Shown: positions 21,523-36,915 of the stretch, piece by piece
Numbering within the stretch: the first letter of the stretch is position 1
How the letters are laid out: the number at the start of each line of letters is the position of its first letter
DNA from: Glycine soja
Lineage: Eukaryota > Streptophyta > Magnoliopsida > Fabales > Fabaceae
DNA length: 64,000 nt
Assembly (NCBI RefSeq): GCF_004193775.1
Contig: NC_041006.1
Location: forward strand, 29,193,102 to 29,257,101
Direction: 5' to 3'
Made by a program: the position numbers and the translations under genes
The notes under the pieces: model-generated
What the model saw: the letters and a program-made list of their open reading frames with translations, nothing else
The model's database searches: none
Told to the model about the DNA's origin: nothing

Positions 21523-23016
21523 TTTTTAAATGATATATGAACAGTGCAGCTTTTTTGTCTTGGTTATAATTGCATTGATCCATACCACTTGGTTACGAGC
21601 TTGCTTAGAAATTTCAATAATTATGAGCTACTTGATATTATTGTGTAATTTTTTTGAAACTGATTGCGAGGACACTGTCAGCAACTCAGCATATATTCTT
21701 CTTCTTTTTTCATTAACTATCAGCATATATTCTATATTTCCAAATTTTAGTGGACGATATATAATAGTTTGATATTTTGATTCATAGTCTTCTATGTGTC
21801 AGTGTATTTATTATACATGCCCCGGCCTTTTCTTAGCTCGGGGACCAAGTTCTACGTAAATTACAATTATATATTTTTATTTTTTTAAAAAGGAAATTAC
21901 AATTAGAGATAATATCTATATATATGGATCTAATTATCAATCAGCGTTTTGAGAGAAACTTCATTGGAAGGTTTTTAATTTGCTTTTTCCATTAAGGAGT
22001 TATACTTTTATAAGATGTACCATCAGAGTGCATTAAGTAACCATAAGTTATTTAGTAAGCATTGCTTATATAATACTATATCTACTCACAAAATGATAAA
22101 AAGCGGGTTGGTTTGGAAGTAAATTTTGTATTATTAACGTACTGTAAAGTTGTCATGTTGATTTTTTAAAAGTAAAGTTGTCATGTCGATGAAACATTAA
22201 GAAGTAGAATAATTTTTGAGTTTCATTTTGTATTATTGGAGTTGAGAATTGTTTAAATTCTATGAAGTAAAAAAATAATTACTACCAAAAGAAGTAAAAA
22301 AAAATAATATGTTATGATGAAACTTATTTAAATATTATATATGATAAAATTGTAAGTAACTATTTGATTACATTATTAGAGATATTCTAAAGAGAAAGAT
22401 AAAACAGATAAAGAAGAATTTAATTTTGGTTTATATAATATTTTCACATTTTTTTAAGTCAGTATTCTTTTCTCTTTAAGCTCTGCATAAATATTCACAA
22501 ACTCTCCAAAATTTGAAAGAAAAAAGAAACCTAGATTATCGTTTAATATAACTCAAGTACATTAAATATTTTTAAAGTATAAACTATGTTTATAGTTCTT
22601 AAACTTTTTTACATTTCTGTTTTTAATTCTTAAACTTTTCATTGATGGGTTAAAGTCTTTCAATTTTTTATCTTAAGTTTTGATCCTCGTCTACCACTGG
22701 AACACTAAATAATGACATAATGTTAATTTTATTATATTTTGTAGACATTCATTTTCAAATTGCTCGGATAAAATATTTATTAATTAGGTATTAAATAATA
22801 TTTTACAATTAAAAACTGTCAAAATATACTTCACTTGAACCCACCTATCTTCTACCAAATCCCTACACAATCCCAAACCTTCTTCACGAGATTAAGAATA
22901 GAAATAAATGTAACAAATGAAATTTTGCAAAGCCATATATTATGTGAGAAGACTAATATTAAACTAAATATAATAAACAAGAATAAAATATTTTACTTTA
23001 TAAATATGATTCTTTG

Positions 23017-23056
<40 letters not shown>

Positions 23057-24130
23057 TTTTTTTTATAATTCTTAACAGATGGTTTAGTCTCCCAACTATT
23101 AGAAATTTTAATTTTTAGTCCCCAACTAATTTTTTATTGGTCTTGCTCCTCAAAGTATTGTTTCATTTTCTTTTTCATCCAACTTCTCCATTAGGTAAAT
23201 TGTTGTCTAAGTTGGTGAATTAGTGGATGTCACGTGTCAAAATTGCTGACATGTGTATAAAAAAAATTCTATATCATATTTTGTAGTTTAATAATTTTAG
23301 AAATTATTGTAAAAATATTTTTCTTTTTAATTTCTTTTACTAAATATTATTAATTGGTAAAGTGTTGTGTACACTTCATAAGGGAGCAAAGCTACGTTGG
23401 TGGTGGAGCCCTAGCTTAGACAAGAAGTGGGAGGCTGCTCAAACTCGTCGTCAGAGGAGAAGTGGTCATCGAAGAATGCTAGGTCAAAGAGATTATCATG
23501 CTGATCAAATTGTCGAGGTCGAGGGATGTTCCTTCTTTAGAATCTTCGTCGATCTCCGTTGTTGAGAGTTGGAAGAAATGTCTTTGTAGAGATAGAGAAA
23601 TGTTGGTAACTTCTCCTGATGCAAAGAACAAGAAGGTTGTTTTGGGGATGCCCTAATTGGAAGGTAATTAGGCGTTTTGTTACTGTTTTATCTGTAAGAA
23701 TTAATGACAGTGTTAAAGAACTTACATTAATGTTTGGATCATTTTACCCTAAAAGTATATTTTAGGATCTTATTAACAATGTCATTAGAACATTAGTTAA
23801 TGAATTAAAAGAAGAAAACATTTAGTATGAATATTATAAGAAAGCATAAAAAAATAATGAACAACACAATTTTATTAATTCTAATGAAATTTTTTTTCTT
23901 TTAATTCTTTAACCAATGTTATATGGCCACTTCCTATTGTTTCTTTTTTTAAACTTAGCACGAATTTAATAATAAGTAAACATTTATATTTTTATAAAAA
24001 CAAAATAAACGTTTAACTTGAAATTTTTACCCTAACATGAATCACACTTTAATTTATCTCACTTCCAATTTTTTCTCTCCAATAGAGTGATGCATGCAAT
24101 ATTTTCTAAATTTCTAAACATCTAAACATA
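21523..24130. other. AT-rich spacer with microsatellite and common noncoding repeat
   Basis: A (TA)n microsatellite followed by (TG)n is at 23019-23056. At 22580-22700 and 23065-23260 are stretches of the type 'TTTAGTC-CCAACTATT ... ACGTGTCAAAATTG', which I recognise as a widespread plant noncoding repeat, possibly Mutator-like, without defined ends. The frame at 23362-23565 is rich in Arg and Trp and lacks a start context or homologue that I can name, so I do not call it a gene. Confidence 0.4.
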
Positions 24131-24528
24131 GAGATAAAACAGATTCTGTTTAGCATCAATTGCGCGGGAAAAAGCTGCCCAGACCGAGAGTCTCTCTTTG
24201 CGCGCAGGGATAATGAAATGTCTTCTTCTGCTAGCCAGTGGCTCGCACTCGCATGTCACTGTCGTCGCACCTCATGTTTTCACACAGCTTGATGACGCGT
24301 TTTCTCAATGCGTTTGTAGTTACACACTTACTACGTTAACAACGATTATTAGTGTTATCACTTAGATTTAAGAAATACTTGTTGCATCGACGTTACGTAT
24401 TGTCTGATTTGTGATGGTTTATCTCTTTTACCAATTCTTTTGACGATGTCTCCTTTTCCTGGAAGAGAAAGGGCACACAGATGAGATAATTTTGTCCAAA
24501 AAATGAAAAATTCATTCACGAGTTCTTC
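24131..24528. repeat. Dispersed repeat copy 2, left part
   Basis: It aligns to 21006-21390 with moderate divergence: both contain ATAATGAAA followed by GTCTT and then CTGCTAGCCAGT, and CAGCTTGATGAC followed by CGTTTTCT. The homology stops near GAGTT at 24520-24525, where the insertion begins, and resumes at 29498. Confidence 0.7.
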
Positions 24529-24963
24529 CACATATATTGATTAAAAAAAAAAATGACATATACCTTGCATACAGACATAAATTATTATAGGTAAAAATCA
24601 AAAAATATTTATACCTACAATTATTTATCATAAGTAAAATTAAAAAATTTGTACTTACTATTATTTGGTATAGATAAAACTCAAAATAATTTCTACTTAT
24701 AAATGTTTAGTGTTCGTAAAATTTCAAAAAATATATACCTATGATTACTTGGTGTTGATAAATCCTATAAAACTTTTATCCACAATTTATTGGTGTACAT
24801 AAAGTTTAAAAAGTTTCTACAATAGTGTAGGGAAAATCACATAAAATAAATACATATTAAAATAGTTATTTTAAGAAAGTTTATCAAAAACTCAACAACA
24901 TACATTATTCTCACTATTTTTTAATAATTATTAATATAATGAAGAACCACGCTTCAAATCATT

Positions 24964-25003
24964 TATGTATGTTCTTTAACATAATCCATTTAAGGCAGAA
25001 ATT
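24964..25003 (+). repeat. 40-bp direct repeat, first copy
   Basis: TATGTATGTTCTTTAACATA followed by AT(C/T)CATTTAAGGCA(G/A)AAATT occurs here and at 25586-25625, 622 bp apart and nearly identical. Both lie in the interior of the CACTA-like insertion. Confidence 0.8.
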
Positions 25004-25585
25004 TATAATAAACCTTTTCTTTTGTTGTCTCGGACTCAACCCAACCCAGAGTGTTATCTCTCTCTCTATAATCTCTCTTTCTCTCTCTTCCTTTGTAGCT
25101 TTCACTTTCATTTTTCTGGTTCTGATTTAGGGCACCCGAACTCGGTCTTTGACTTAGAACTAGCTCTGATTTGCTCCTTAAGTACTCTCTCTTCCTCTTT
25201 GAGTTGATTCCAACTTCAATCTACTTTGCTTTTCACTTCATCATTGTATTCCTTTAGATCCTCGTTACTCTTCCCTCACCCCTTCGCAACTCTGCACATT
25301 TTTGTTTTTCAGCTTCTCCAACTTTGAATTTTGGTGTAGGTTTTTATTCCTAACAGTTAATTCGATTCCGTGGACTGAAACCTATAGGTTACCAATGGTT
25401 TATGGTATAGCGTGTTTATCTGTGTAATGATTTGCATGTTCTTTTTTGGTTTACGATGTGAAAGGATTGAGGAATACGCAATTGAAAATTTAGCGCGACT
25501 TTGTTTTTGTAACTAGTTGCTGCTCTTGATTTATCAGTGCGTCGGCAATAATTTTTGGCTATGGTTTCTGCTTTGAATTTGTATG

Positions 25586-25625
25586 TATGTATGTTCTTTA
25601 ACATAATTCATTTAAGGCAAAAATT
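25586..25625 (+). repeat. 40-bp direct repeat, second copy
   Basis: Second copy of the repeat at 24964-25003, with about two substitutions. The pair brackets the CT-rich leader-like stretch and may flank a smaller insertion or mark an internal duplication. Confidence 0.8.
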
Positions 25626-28600
25626 CTTTATCAAATTTATTTTCAATGAAGAGAACAATTAGAGTACTATTATAATGTTTTATTTTACTTTTCATTCTCT
25701 AATATCATGACTATTTCACTTTATTGAGGAAATGAAAACTTTAGCTCCGATGCACTATAGCTCGATATAGATCTGATGGTTTGTTCAAGAACATGATAAC
25801 AATTCTGTCAATATCGATGTTAATTGATTGAATTGCCCTATGCTTGAGGGAACATGTTTGTGGGGTTAATATGTAAAAGTAATTTTTTGGAAGACTTCAT
25901 CTCGCGAGTGATTGCAACGATGTTGAGTTTCTTGTGTAGACTCTAGGTGAGTGTTGCTCCTATGGTTCTTGTGCAACTAATAGGTGTGTTGAATGTGGGA
26001 AGAGTTCTATTGCGGGTGTGCTTTCTACAATTAAAGGGCCTTGGGCTATCATCTACTAGCAGGTAACACCAAGTGGTAAGTTTCTTTGTGTTTGAATCTT
26101 TTGCTGTATAGTTTGTGTTGATGTGGTGTCAAAGGTGGTGCTTTCATTGTGTTTTGTTTTGTAGGATAGTTCGAGGACTCTTTGGTTTGGCTGAGATGCA
26201 TTTGGTAGGCGAAGCCTCCTTGTTCACTAGCCGACAGTAGATAACTCAACCTTTCTGCTTTCTTTTGTGTCACCTATTTCACCAGTTCAACAGGCCTCTG
26301 GTATGTAATACATGAAACACCTATAGTTATCTTGCACTTATGTTTCAATTTTTGTGCACTTGAACTAGAGTGATCTGAGTAGAGTCTATTGCCATGTAGT
26401 GAACTATTGACTGTTATTTTAGTTTAGTGCTGGGGGGAATGTACTGTAAAGTGTAAACTATTCAGTATTCACTCAATATGGTCTTGATATAGATGGTTAT
26501 ATGAAAGACACACAGAAAAGGGTGTGTCTGATTTTAGGATATTTTTTGCTTTCGTATGTGATGCTACTTGGATGACTCCTGTGTCTTGTTCTTTTGATAT
26601 ATATGAAGGTTTTGAACAGATGGGAAATGGTGGTTAAGAGAAAACTATAATCTTATAGTAAGTAAATAAAAAAAATTCAGAAGAAGTGCTCATTTTCTGG
26701 AAGATCCGGTAGATCACTATCCCTTACCATAATTTTCTTCCTTGCTCTCCTCCCCCCAGTCCTTATCTCAATCCACCTTTGCTTATCTCCAGAATATTTT
26801 CCTCCTCTACTAGGCTGCTATCTAACCATTTTATTACATTCCAATTCTTTGTCATCAACAACTACCTCTTTTGGCATGCCATCTTTGACAACATTCCCTT
26901 GTTGCCCTTTCTGGCCTTTTTCATATCCACTTGCATATTGGGCTTTCTCTCTTTTTATAGACTTGTACTATGGGAGGCCTATCACAATGTAAGCTCTTCA
27001 TTTGAGTTCAAGCTGTCAATCTTTGCAGCTTGAAATTTAGTCAAGCCATACCATTTTTGGGGGTTAAACCCAACACCAATTTGATAACTCTGGAACTCTA
27101 ATGAATTCTTTATTGAGAATTATGAAACAATGGATGAAAGGCTTTACAAAATGTTATATATCACTTCTTTATATGTTTTTTCCCCTCTTTCTCACTTATG
27201 CTTTTAGTTGTCAAGGACCAACTCTGCTTAAGCTGTTAGATTTCTTAGATTTAAGTTCATGATTGATTTTATATCACTAATATTAATTTATAGAGTTCCT
27301 TTGTGCTCCCCTTATATTATTTGGCTTTTCTTGTTAGTTACATATTTGTAAACCTGGACTAGTGGAGGAATCAATATGAGGGATAATTAGGTTAACTATT
27401 TGACTGTTGGTCTGGTCTAGCTAAAAATTCCAACTTGAGAAGAAAAGGAAAAAAGAAAAAAAAATCACAAAAAGGTAAATATCCTGGTTTAATTCTAACA
27501 AATACCCCTGGTTTTCCTAGTTTAACACATTTAAGCACATGTTTAGGTCTCTGTTTGGCAACCCTTGAACATGTATTTGTAAAAGGAACTCCTTGGTTAC
27601 TTTGGGACTCAACGTACATTCAGAGTGTGCTTACTGGTTTTCCAAGCAAACGTTAATCTGCTGGCCTGGGCTAGGTTTTGAAACTATAGTTAGTTATGTC
27701 AGACATTCTGTCACAAGTTATCCTTGGGGCAACATGCTAAGCATAAGCCTTCTTCATAGCCAGTTCCAAATGAAACAAGTGATTAATGTTAAATAGTACC
27801 AGAATGCTCCATTTAGTTATTCAATACTGTTGAGAATCAGGAATAAATGTTATATGTTTACTCTATAGTGATTTGAAATATGATTTGGAGGAAACATATT
27901 TGATTTAGAGGAAACTGAATATCTTGTAATTATGTGTAATTAATACGATCATTCTATATAAACCAGTACTGTAATGTCATTTAGTCATACGGTTTCAACC
28001 TAATATGCCTTTGATTTATGCTATTTAACGAATACTTTAATTTTTGTTCTTATACATTCTAGTTCCTTACTTATTGTAGCATAGTTTGGAAACTCTATTC
28101 TAGCTTTTAAGTCTTACCAAGTTGTGACACATCTTTGTCTTCATTAAGCAGGCTCAATTCAACCTGAAATTCCAATGCCAGCTCATATTTTTTCTAAATG
28201 CTTTAAAGGAATCTGTGTTATAGCGCACTTCAATGTATACTATTTATCAGGTACCAACTTAATTGGGCCAGTTACAAGTTTTGTATTCATATGTCACTGA
28301 TAATATGTCTTATCAGTTTTTATATTGTTAAGACTGAAGACATTTTCATCTGTGGGGATGTTTCTTATCTTTTTGATGAATGAATTTGAGTCTTAAATTA
28401 TATTCTTTATTAGATTCAGCTTGAGGCTACAAGTCTATGACTACACATTGGTTTGTCTGGTAACAATTTTTGGCCGACTTAATGTAATTGACACGGGGGA
28501 ATTTATATGTTGCTTCTTGAATGGTTGCATCATATAGAAGTGCCAATGGTTGCATGACACCACATATTGCTGTGAAAATCAAGGCACCTTACTTAGATGG

Positions 28601-29497
28601 GCTGATAAACCTTTGACAATAAATCATAATTAATCTTACACGATGCAATAACTTTTTATTTGATGTTTTTCTCACTAAATCCAGTTTTGGTAATGGATAG
28701 TAAGTTCCATCCCATAGAAATATCTGTAAAATTTCTTAATCCAAATTGTATACTTATATCGAAAATTCCAAATATAAGGATGAATCAATTGACTACAGTA
28801 AAAATCAAAATAATCTTACATGGTTAAATAACTTTCTATCATATGCTTTCTCATAAAATCTATTATTATTAGTGAAAAATCTAGCATTCTCTTGTATTTA
28901 TTTTTTATTTATAAATTTTAACTAAATTCAAACATACCTGTGCAACACATGGGAAGCTTGATAGTATTATTTATATTTGTATGACTTATGATAAATCTTT
29001 GGATTTGATTGCATAGGCTGTGATATCTGGTATTAGACAAGAAAAATTTGTTCCTGTGGTAATTCTTTTCTTTGCTGGCCTGGACTCTATGATACTTGCA
29101 ACGTTATTGGATTAATGTCTGAATCTTAGTTGTGAGTGATTTCAAATTAACTTAATTTACCTACTCCTATGCTCAGTATATATGGTACAATCTTAATTAG
29201 TTCCTTGTTTTACCTATAGTTGGAGATTGTAGGTACAAGTTAATATTTTTACCTATAGTTAAAGGTTGTAGATATAAATTAATGACTTTTACCTACGCAC
29301 ATTGTGAATTATAGGTGAAAGTAAATTCATAGGTAAAACCAATACTGATAGACGATAATCCATCACTGTACGCCCCCTCAAAGTTGACGACCAAAATGTC
29401 TGTAGGACAAAGTCTTTATTACATTTACCTATGCATTTTTAACATCTAGTGATGGTTTTTTTTTCGTAGAAATAAGTCAGTCATTTTTCTTGTAGTG

Positions 29498-29644
29498 ATT
29501 ATATTATGTATCACAATCACAAGAGGATAACCATCACGAGCTTTTTATAAACTAAGATAAAAGTACTATAATTGTCTAAGATACCACCAGATCGAATTTA
29601 TAATATGATCTTTCTTAAATAATTAAGGTTCATAATCATTGTTT
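29498..29644. repeat. Dispersed repeat copy 2, right part
   Basis: It aligns to 21384-21522: TGTATCACAATCAC, ATAACCATCAC, CACCAGATCGAATTTATAA with one difference, and GGTTCATAATCATT. It starts immediately after the CACTA-type terminus, completing copy 2 of the repeat. Confidence 0.75.
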
Positions 29645-29889
29645 TTTAAAAAACTAGGATGAGACCTATGCTCATTCACGGTTTTAAAAATAATCAAAAG
29701 AAAGAGAGATCGATTGAAAGAGAAACAATGAAAGTGAGAAATTAAAAAATGTAAATTTTGTGTCCAGCCCAAAATTTCAGAAAAAATAGAAATAAAACCT
29801 GATATTTTTAGAAACGTCAAAAAAATATCATATCTGTAAACTCTTTTTTTAAAGTTAAACAAAAATTTATTCTCAATAATTGAAATAAA

Positions 29890-30120
29890 CACTACTAGAA
29901 AGTTGGTATTCTACGACGTGGTTTTGACAATTGTTTTGCAAAAACCATCGTTGTTTACGAGACGATGACACTTTAGTAAATACTGTTTGTACTTCAACAA
30001 CATTTTTGTTGAAAACGACATCGAATTCACATTACAAAGATGGGTTTATTGGACACCGTCGTTGAACTGGATTGTTCAAAGACTCTTTTTATAAACACCG
30101 TCTTTGAAATTGAAGTAATT
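29890..30120 (+). mobile_element. CACTA-type terminus with subterminal repeats
   Basis: CACTACTAGAAAG at 29890-29902 is a typical CACTA terminal sequence. It is followed by repeated motifs such as AACCATCGTTG, ACACCGTCGTTGAA and ACACCGTCTTTGAA up to about 30110, the expected subterminal array. I could not find the opposite end; a weak match (CTCTAGTAGCC near 32451) is not convincing. The element could extend over the DFR-like fragment at 31057-31449. From 30120 to 31050 there is only noncoding DNA. Confidence 0.6.
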
Positions 30121-31056
30121 TAATTAATTTTCATCTTTTTCCCTCGCTCAGTCGTGCTACCCTAACCCCTGTCTGTCATTTTGCGCCCTTTGTCTCTGTT
30201 TGTGTTAGTCGTCGTGAAGGCTTTCCAGCACTATCGTGGTTATTGTTGACGGTGATCGTCAAAGGTCATTTTCCAGGTCATTGTTGTCGTTGACGGTCAT
30301 TGTGAAAGGTCATTTTCCAGCATTGTCGTGGTTTTCCAGCACTGCCGTGGTACCATTTGTGTTTTGTTTTCCAGTAAGTAAGATACACAAGTATCCTTTC
30401 GTCCATGTGTATTTGTCTGTCTACTTTTTTCTGATTCGAAAGGTTTTTCAATGGAATATTTGAGGGTCGAGCTCAATAGAATATCTTGTCTTATGACATT
30501 TGTAATTTACAAGTTGATTCTAGTGGATTTGTTAGTAACTCATTACCTACTATGATGATAGTTTTCAATTTTGTTTGAATATGAAAATTTCAGTTTAATT
30601 GTAATACTTGGTGTGCAAATATTTACTTTCAGACTGTGAATACAAGTGGTAGAGCTCCATTTCATCACACTGACTCAAGTCGTTGACTTCAAGTAAGTTA
30701 TTTATAGTAGCAAAATCGGTGTTTGTCTCTGTGCTTTAAATTACTTACTACAGTTTATGAGTTTACAGATTTATCCTGATTTTTTTAACCCTCTATAGAT
30801 GCATAATTATTTATTTGCACTTTAATATATTTACGTTCATTTTTAATGGTTTGGTATTATATAATGAATATATTCATAAGACTCATAGATTATAAGGGCC
30901 CTTCTATTGTGTACCAGTGCATAGCATAGACAAGAGTAATCATTTCTTCAGTGTTGGGAATGTGGTATCCAAAATCACTGCTCTAGTGGCTGTTGTGAAC
31001 TAAGAAGGGTATTATTAGACTAAAGTAAGGAAGGTATGGCTAAAACAAAACCCCTT

Positions 31057-31449
31057 ATGCATATATTTCTGTTAGAACATCCTAATCCAAAAGGGAGGTA
31101 TAATTTTTCAGAGTGTATGGTAACTTTTAAAAGGATTTCTAAACTTGTTTCTGCCTAATACCATGAATTTCAACTATAGACGATGGAACCAGCTTCCATT
31201 GCACTTCATGTTGTTACACACTTGGCATTCTTCTTCATTTAATTAAATGATTTTTCTTTGATTTCATTGCAAACAAAAAATTTGCAGTTTTCTTCTCATA
31301 GCTCGTCCAAGCAAATTGAAGGTATCAGGCTACTAGATTTATCGTCAAAGAAGCTGATAGATGCTGGATTTATGTACAAGTATGAACTTAATGAAATGCT
31401 TCATGGTTCAATCAAATGCTGCAAAGAAAAAGGGTTTCCTGTGAGGTAG
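31057..31449 (+). pseudogene. Dihydroflavonol-4-reductase-like gene fragment (last two exons)
   Basis: 31057-31180 reads MHIFLLEHPNPKGRYNFSE and later VTFKRISKLVSA, matching the end of the penultimate exon of DFR/vestitone-reductase-like NADPH-dependent reductases. After TTTGCAG at 31281-31287 a final exon reads LSSKKLIDAGFMYKYELNE and CCKEKGF, the family's C-terminus, ending TAG at 31447-31449. A stop (TAA at 31156-31158) replaces a Lys codon in VSAKY. A polyadenylation-like AATAAATCTT is at about 31625. The Rossmann fold and catalytic exons are absent, so this is a 3' fragment. It lies downstream of a CACTA terminus and may have been captured. Confidence 0.75.
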
Positions 31450-31695
31450 TGGTTTACCCTTTTATATATCAAAGGATGAGGATGGTTATCCATACAATAA
31501 GAGAATAGTTATCTGTGCTAAAACATTATTGTTCAAGCTAGCATTTGGACTTGAATGTTTTTGGGATTGGACTGCACAGGAAATAGAAACCACTGTTATT
31601 ACCAGTGTAATATGGTTTGTATTAAATAAATCTTGTAACATGTAGTGTATTGATTGTGACAAATGTACATATATTTCACCAAAGTAATTAAGCTG

Positions 31696-31916
31696 TTAGA
31701 GTTTTCACAGACTTTTAGAAATACTTTTATAGGAATATGCATTTCAATTTCACCAGTTAGTTAGTACTTAATTAATTAGTACCTATATAGAGGCTAGAGG
31801 AGTCACTTTTTGTACTCACCCCTTCTCATTATTAGTATAATCCATTTTCAGTTAGTTACATTTTTTTTTTCCAATTCTCTCTTCTATCTTGAACTGAACC
31901 ATGAATTCTAGCAAAC
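31696..31916 (+). repeat. Possible small copia-type LTR remnant
   Basis: The block starts TGTTAGAG and ends near AGCAAACA, with GTTAGTTAGTACTTAATTAA, CACTTTTTGTACTCACCCC and TTCTCATTATTAG between, a composition I associate with short legume copia LTRs. No target-site duplication or second copy was seen, so the call is weak. Confidence 0.3.
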
Positions 31917-31919
31917 AAG

Positions 31920-35705
<3,786 letters not shown>

Positions 35706-36915
35706 TCACTCACCTGGAGCAATATAGCCAAATGACCCAATCACAACTGACATGGTGTTAAGTTCCCCTGGCTTAATTAACATCTTAGCGAGTCCAAAAC
35801 CACCAACTTTTGCATTGAATTGAGTATCCAAAATGATGTTGCTTGTTTTTATATCTCTATGAACCATATGTGGTGAACAGTCATGGTGCATATAGCTTAA
35901 ACCTTGAACAAATGCAATGGCTATTTTCAACCAAGGCCAATCAAGGACCACTTTACTTACTGAACCTGACTTAACCTTCTTGTGCAACCACCTATCTAGG
36001 TTGTGATTTTCTAGATACTCATACACAAGGAGCATAGAATCCTCATTAGAGATACAACACATCAATCTCAAAATGTTGGTATGACGAATATTGCTCAGTT
36101 TTCTAACTTCTGCACGGAAGGACTTCTCGAGCTTCTTTTCTAACTTTCTATTATTCCAAACCTTTTTGACAGCAACATAGCCTGAACCAACATCAATGCG
36201 GTATACTATACCGTATCCATGACTACCAATGATGTTTTGTTCTATCATTGATGAGACAGTGCTTGATTCTGTGAAATTAAGCCTCTTTTAGGAAATGAGC
36301 TTCCATGAGTTAACCAATCCATGTTTTCTTTTTCTGTTAAATGTAATAAACAATAGTGATAGCAAAAGGGTCAGTAACAAGGCTACTATCACCAAACTTA
36401 TAACCAAACCAACAGACCAACATGGGCCTTTGTTTTTTCTTTGAAGGCCAGAATTTCTTAAGGTAAGGTTCAGTGCTGGGATATCAATTTAAAAGCCAGA
36501 ATTACCCAAAAAGCTACTAGCAAACACAGAATTTTCAAATTCACTTGGAATCCTCCCGGTCAAATGATTAAAAGACAAATTGAGATTGGTGAGTCTAGGG
36601 GGTAGACAAGGAACTTCGCCAGAGAATTCATTTTTTGATAGATCAAGTTGACTAAGGGCAGGTAACTGATCAATTGCATGAGGGATTTGTCCATAGAGTT
36701 GGTTTTGGCTCTAATTCAGAGCTACTAGGGATTTCCATGATATTATATCTGATGGAAGTGCCCCAGTGAGTTTGTTCTGATCAAGCAACAAGGTTGTTAA
36801 CTTAGAAAAGTTGTTAGCTATCGTGGAATACTTTTGCTAACATTGTTCTTACTTGCATCAAACACTACCAAATTAGTCCATGATGACACTCCACTTGGAA
36901 TTCCACCAGAAAATT
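35706..36915 (-). pseudogene. LRR receptor-like kinase pseudogene (HSL1-like)
   Basis: From 36915 downward the minus strand reads LRR units (LSQLDLSKNEFSGEVP, LTNLNLSFNHLTGRIPSEF), then a transmembrane segment (VGLVISLVIVALLLTLL) at about 36420-36355, then a kinase N-lobe and part of the C-lobe (36248-35706). VAVKK, the catalytic loop HRDIKTSN and the P-loop GSHGYGIVY are visible, but DFG is GFG. The exon ends GCTCCAG followed by GTGAGT at 35713-35718, the expected splice donor before the APE/YV junction; no second exon follows. Stops occur in the LRR (near 36713), after the LRRs (near 36488) and in the juxtamembrane part. The gene is truncated at both ends. Relatives are HAESA-like peptide receptors of the plasma membrane. 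Confidence 0.85.

Larger units (their letters stand above)
24529..29497. mobile_element. ~5-kb insertion with CACTA-type right terminus
   Basis: The right end is TTTTTCTTGTAGTG at 29484-29497, the reverse complement of CACTACAAGAAAAA, a standard CACTA terminal inverted repeat. The left end (about 24525-24531) is degenerate, CACATATATTG then AAAAATGAC. Subterminal repeats of the type TTTTACCTATAGTT occur inside the right end (29207-29345) and in inverted sense inside the left end (24583-24830). The interior has no recognisable transposase. It includes CT-rich leader-like DNA (25020-25330) and splice-like junctions, suggesting captured host sequence. The 3-bp target duplication expected for CACTA is not clear. 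Confidence 0.6.

Noticed and set aside
23362..23565. 67-codon Arg/Trp-rich frame
   Set aside because: GC-richer than its flanks but no recognisable family and no gene structure; possibly a TE scrap.
26779..27033. 84-codon hydrophobic frame, possible membrane protein
   Set aside because: T-rich DNA gives Phe/Leu/Ile by composition; the opposite strand reads a more protein-like broken frame, so the hydrophobic frame is likely spurious.
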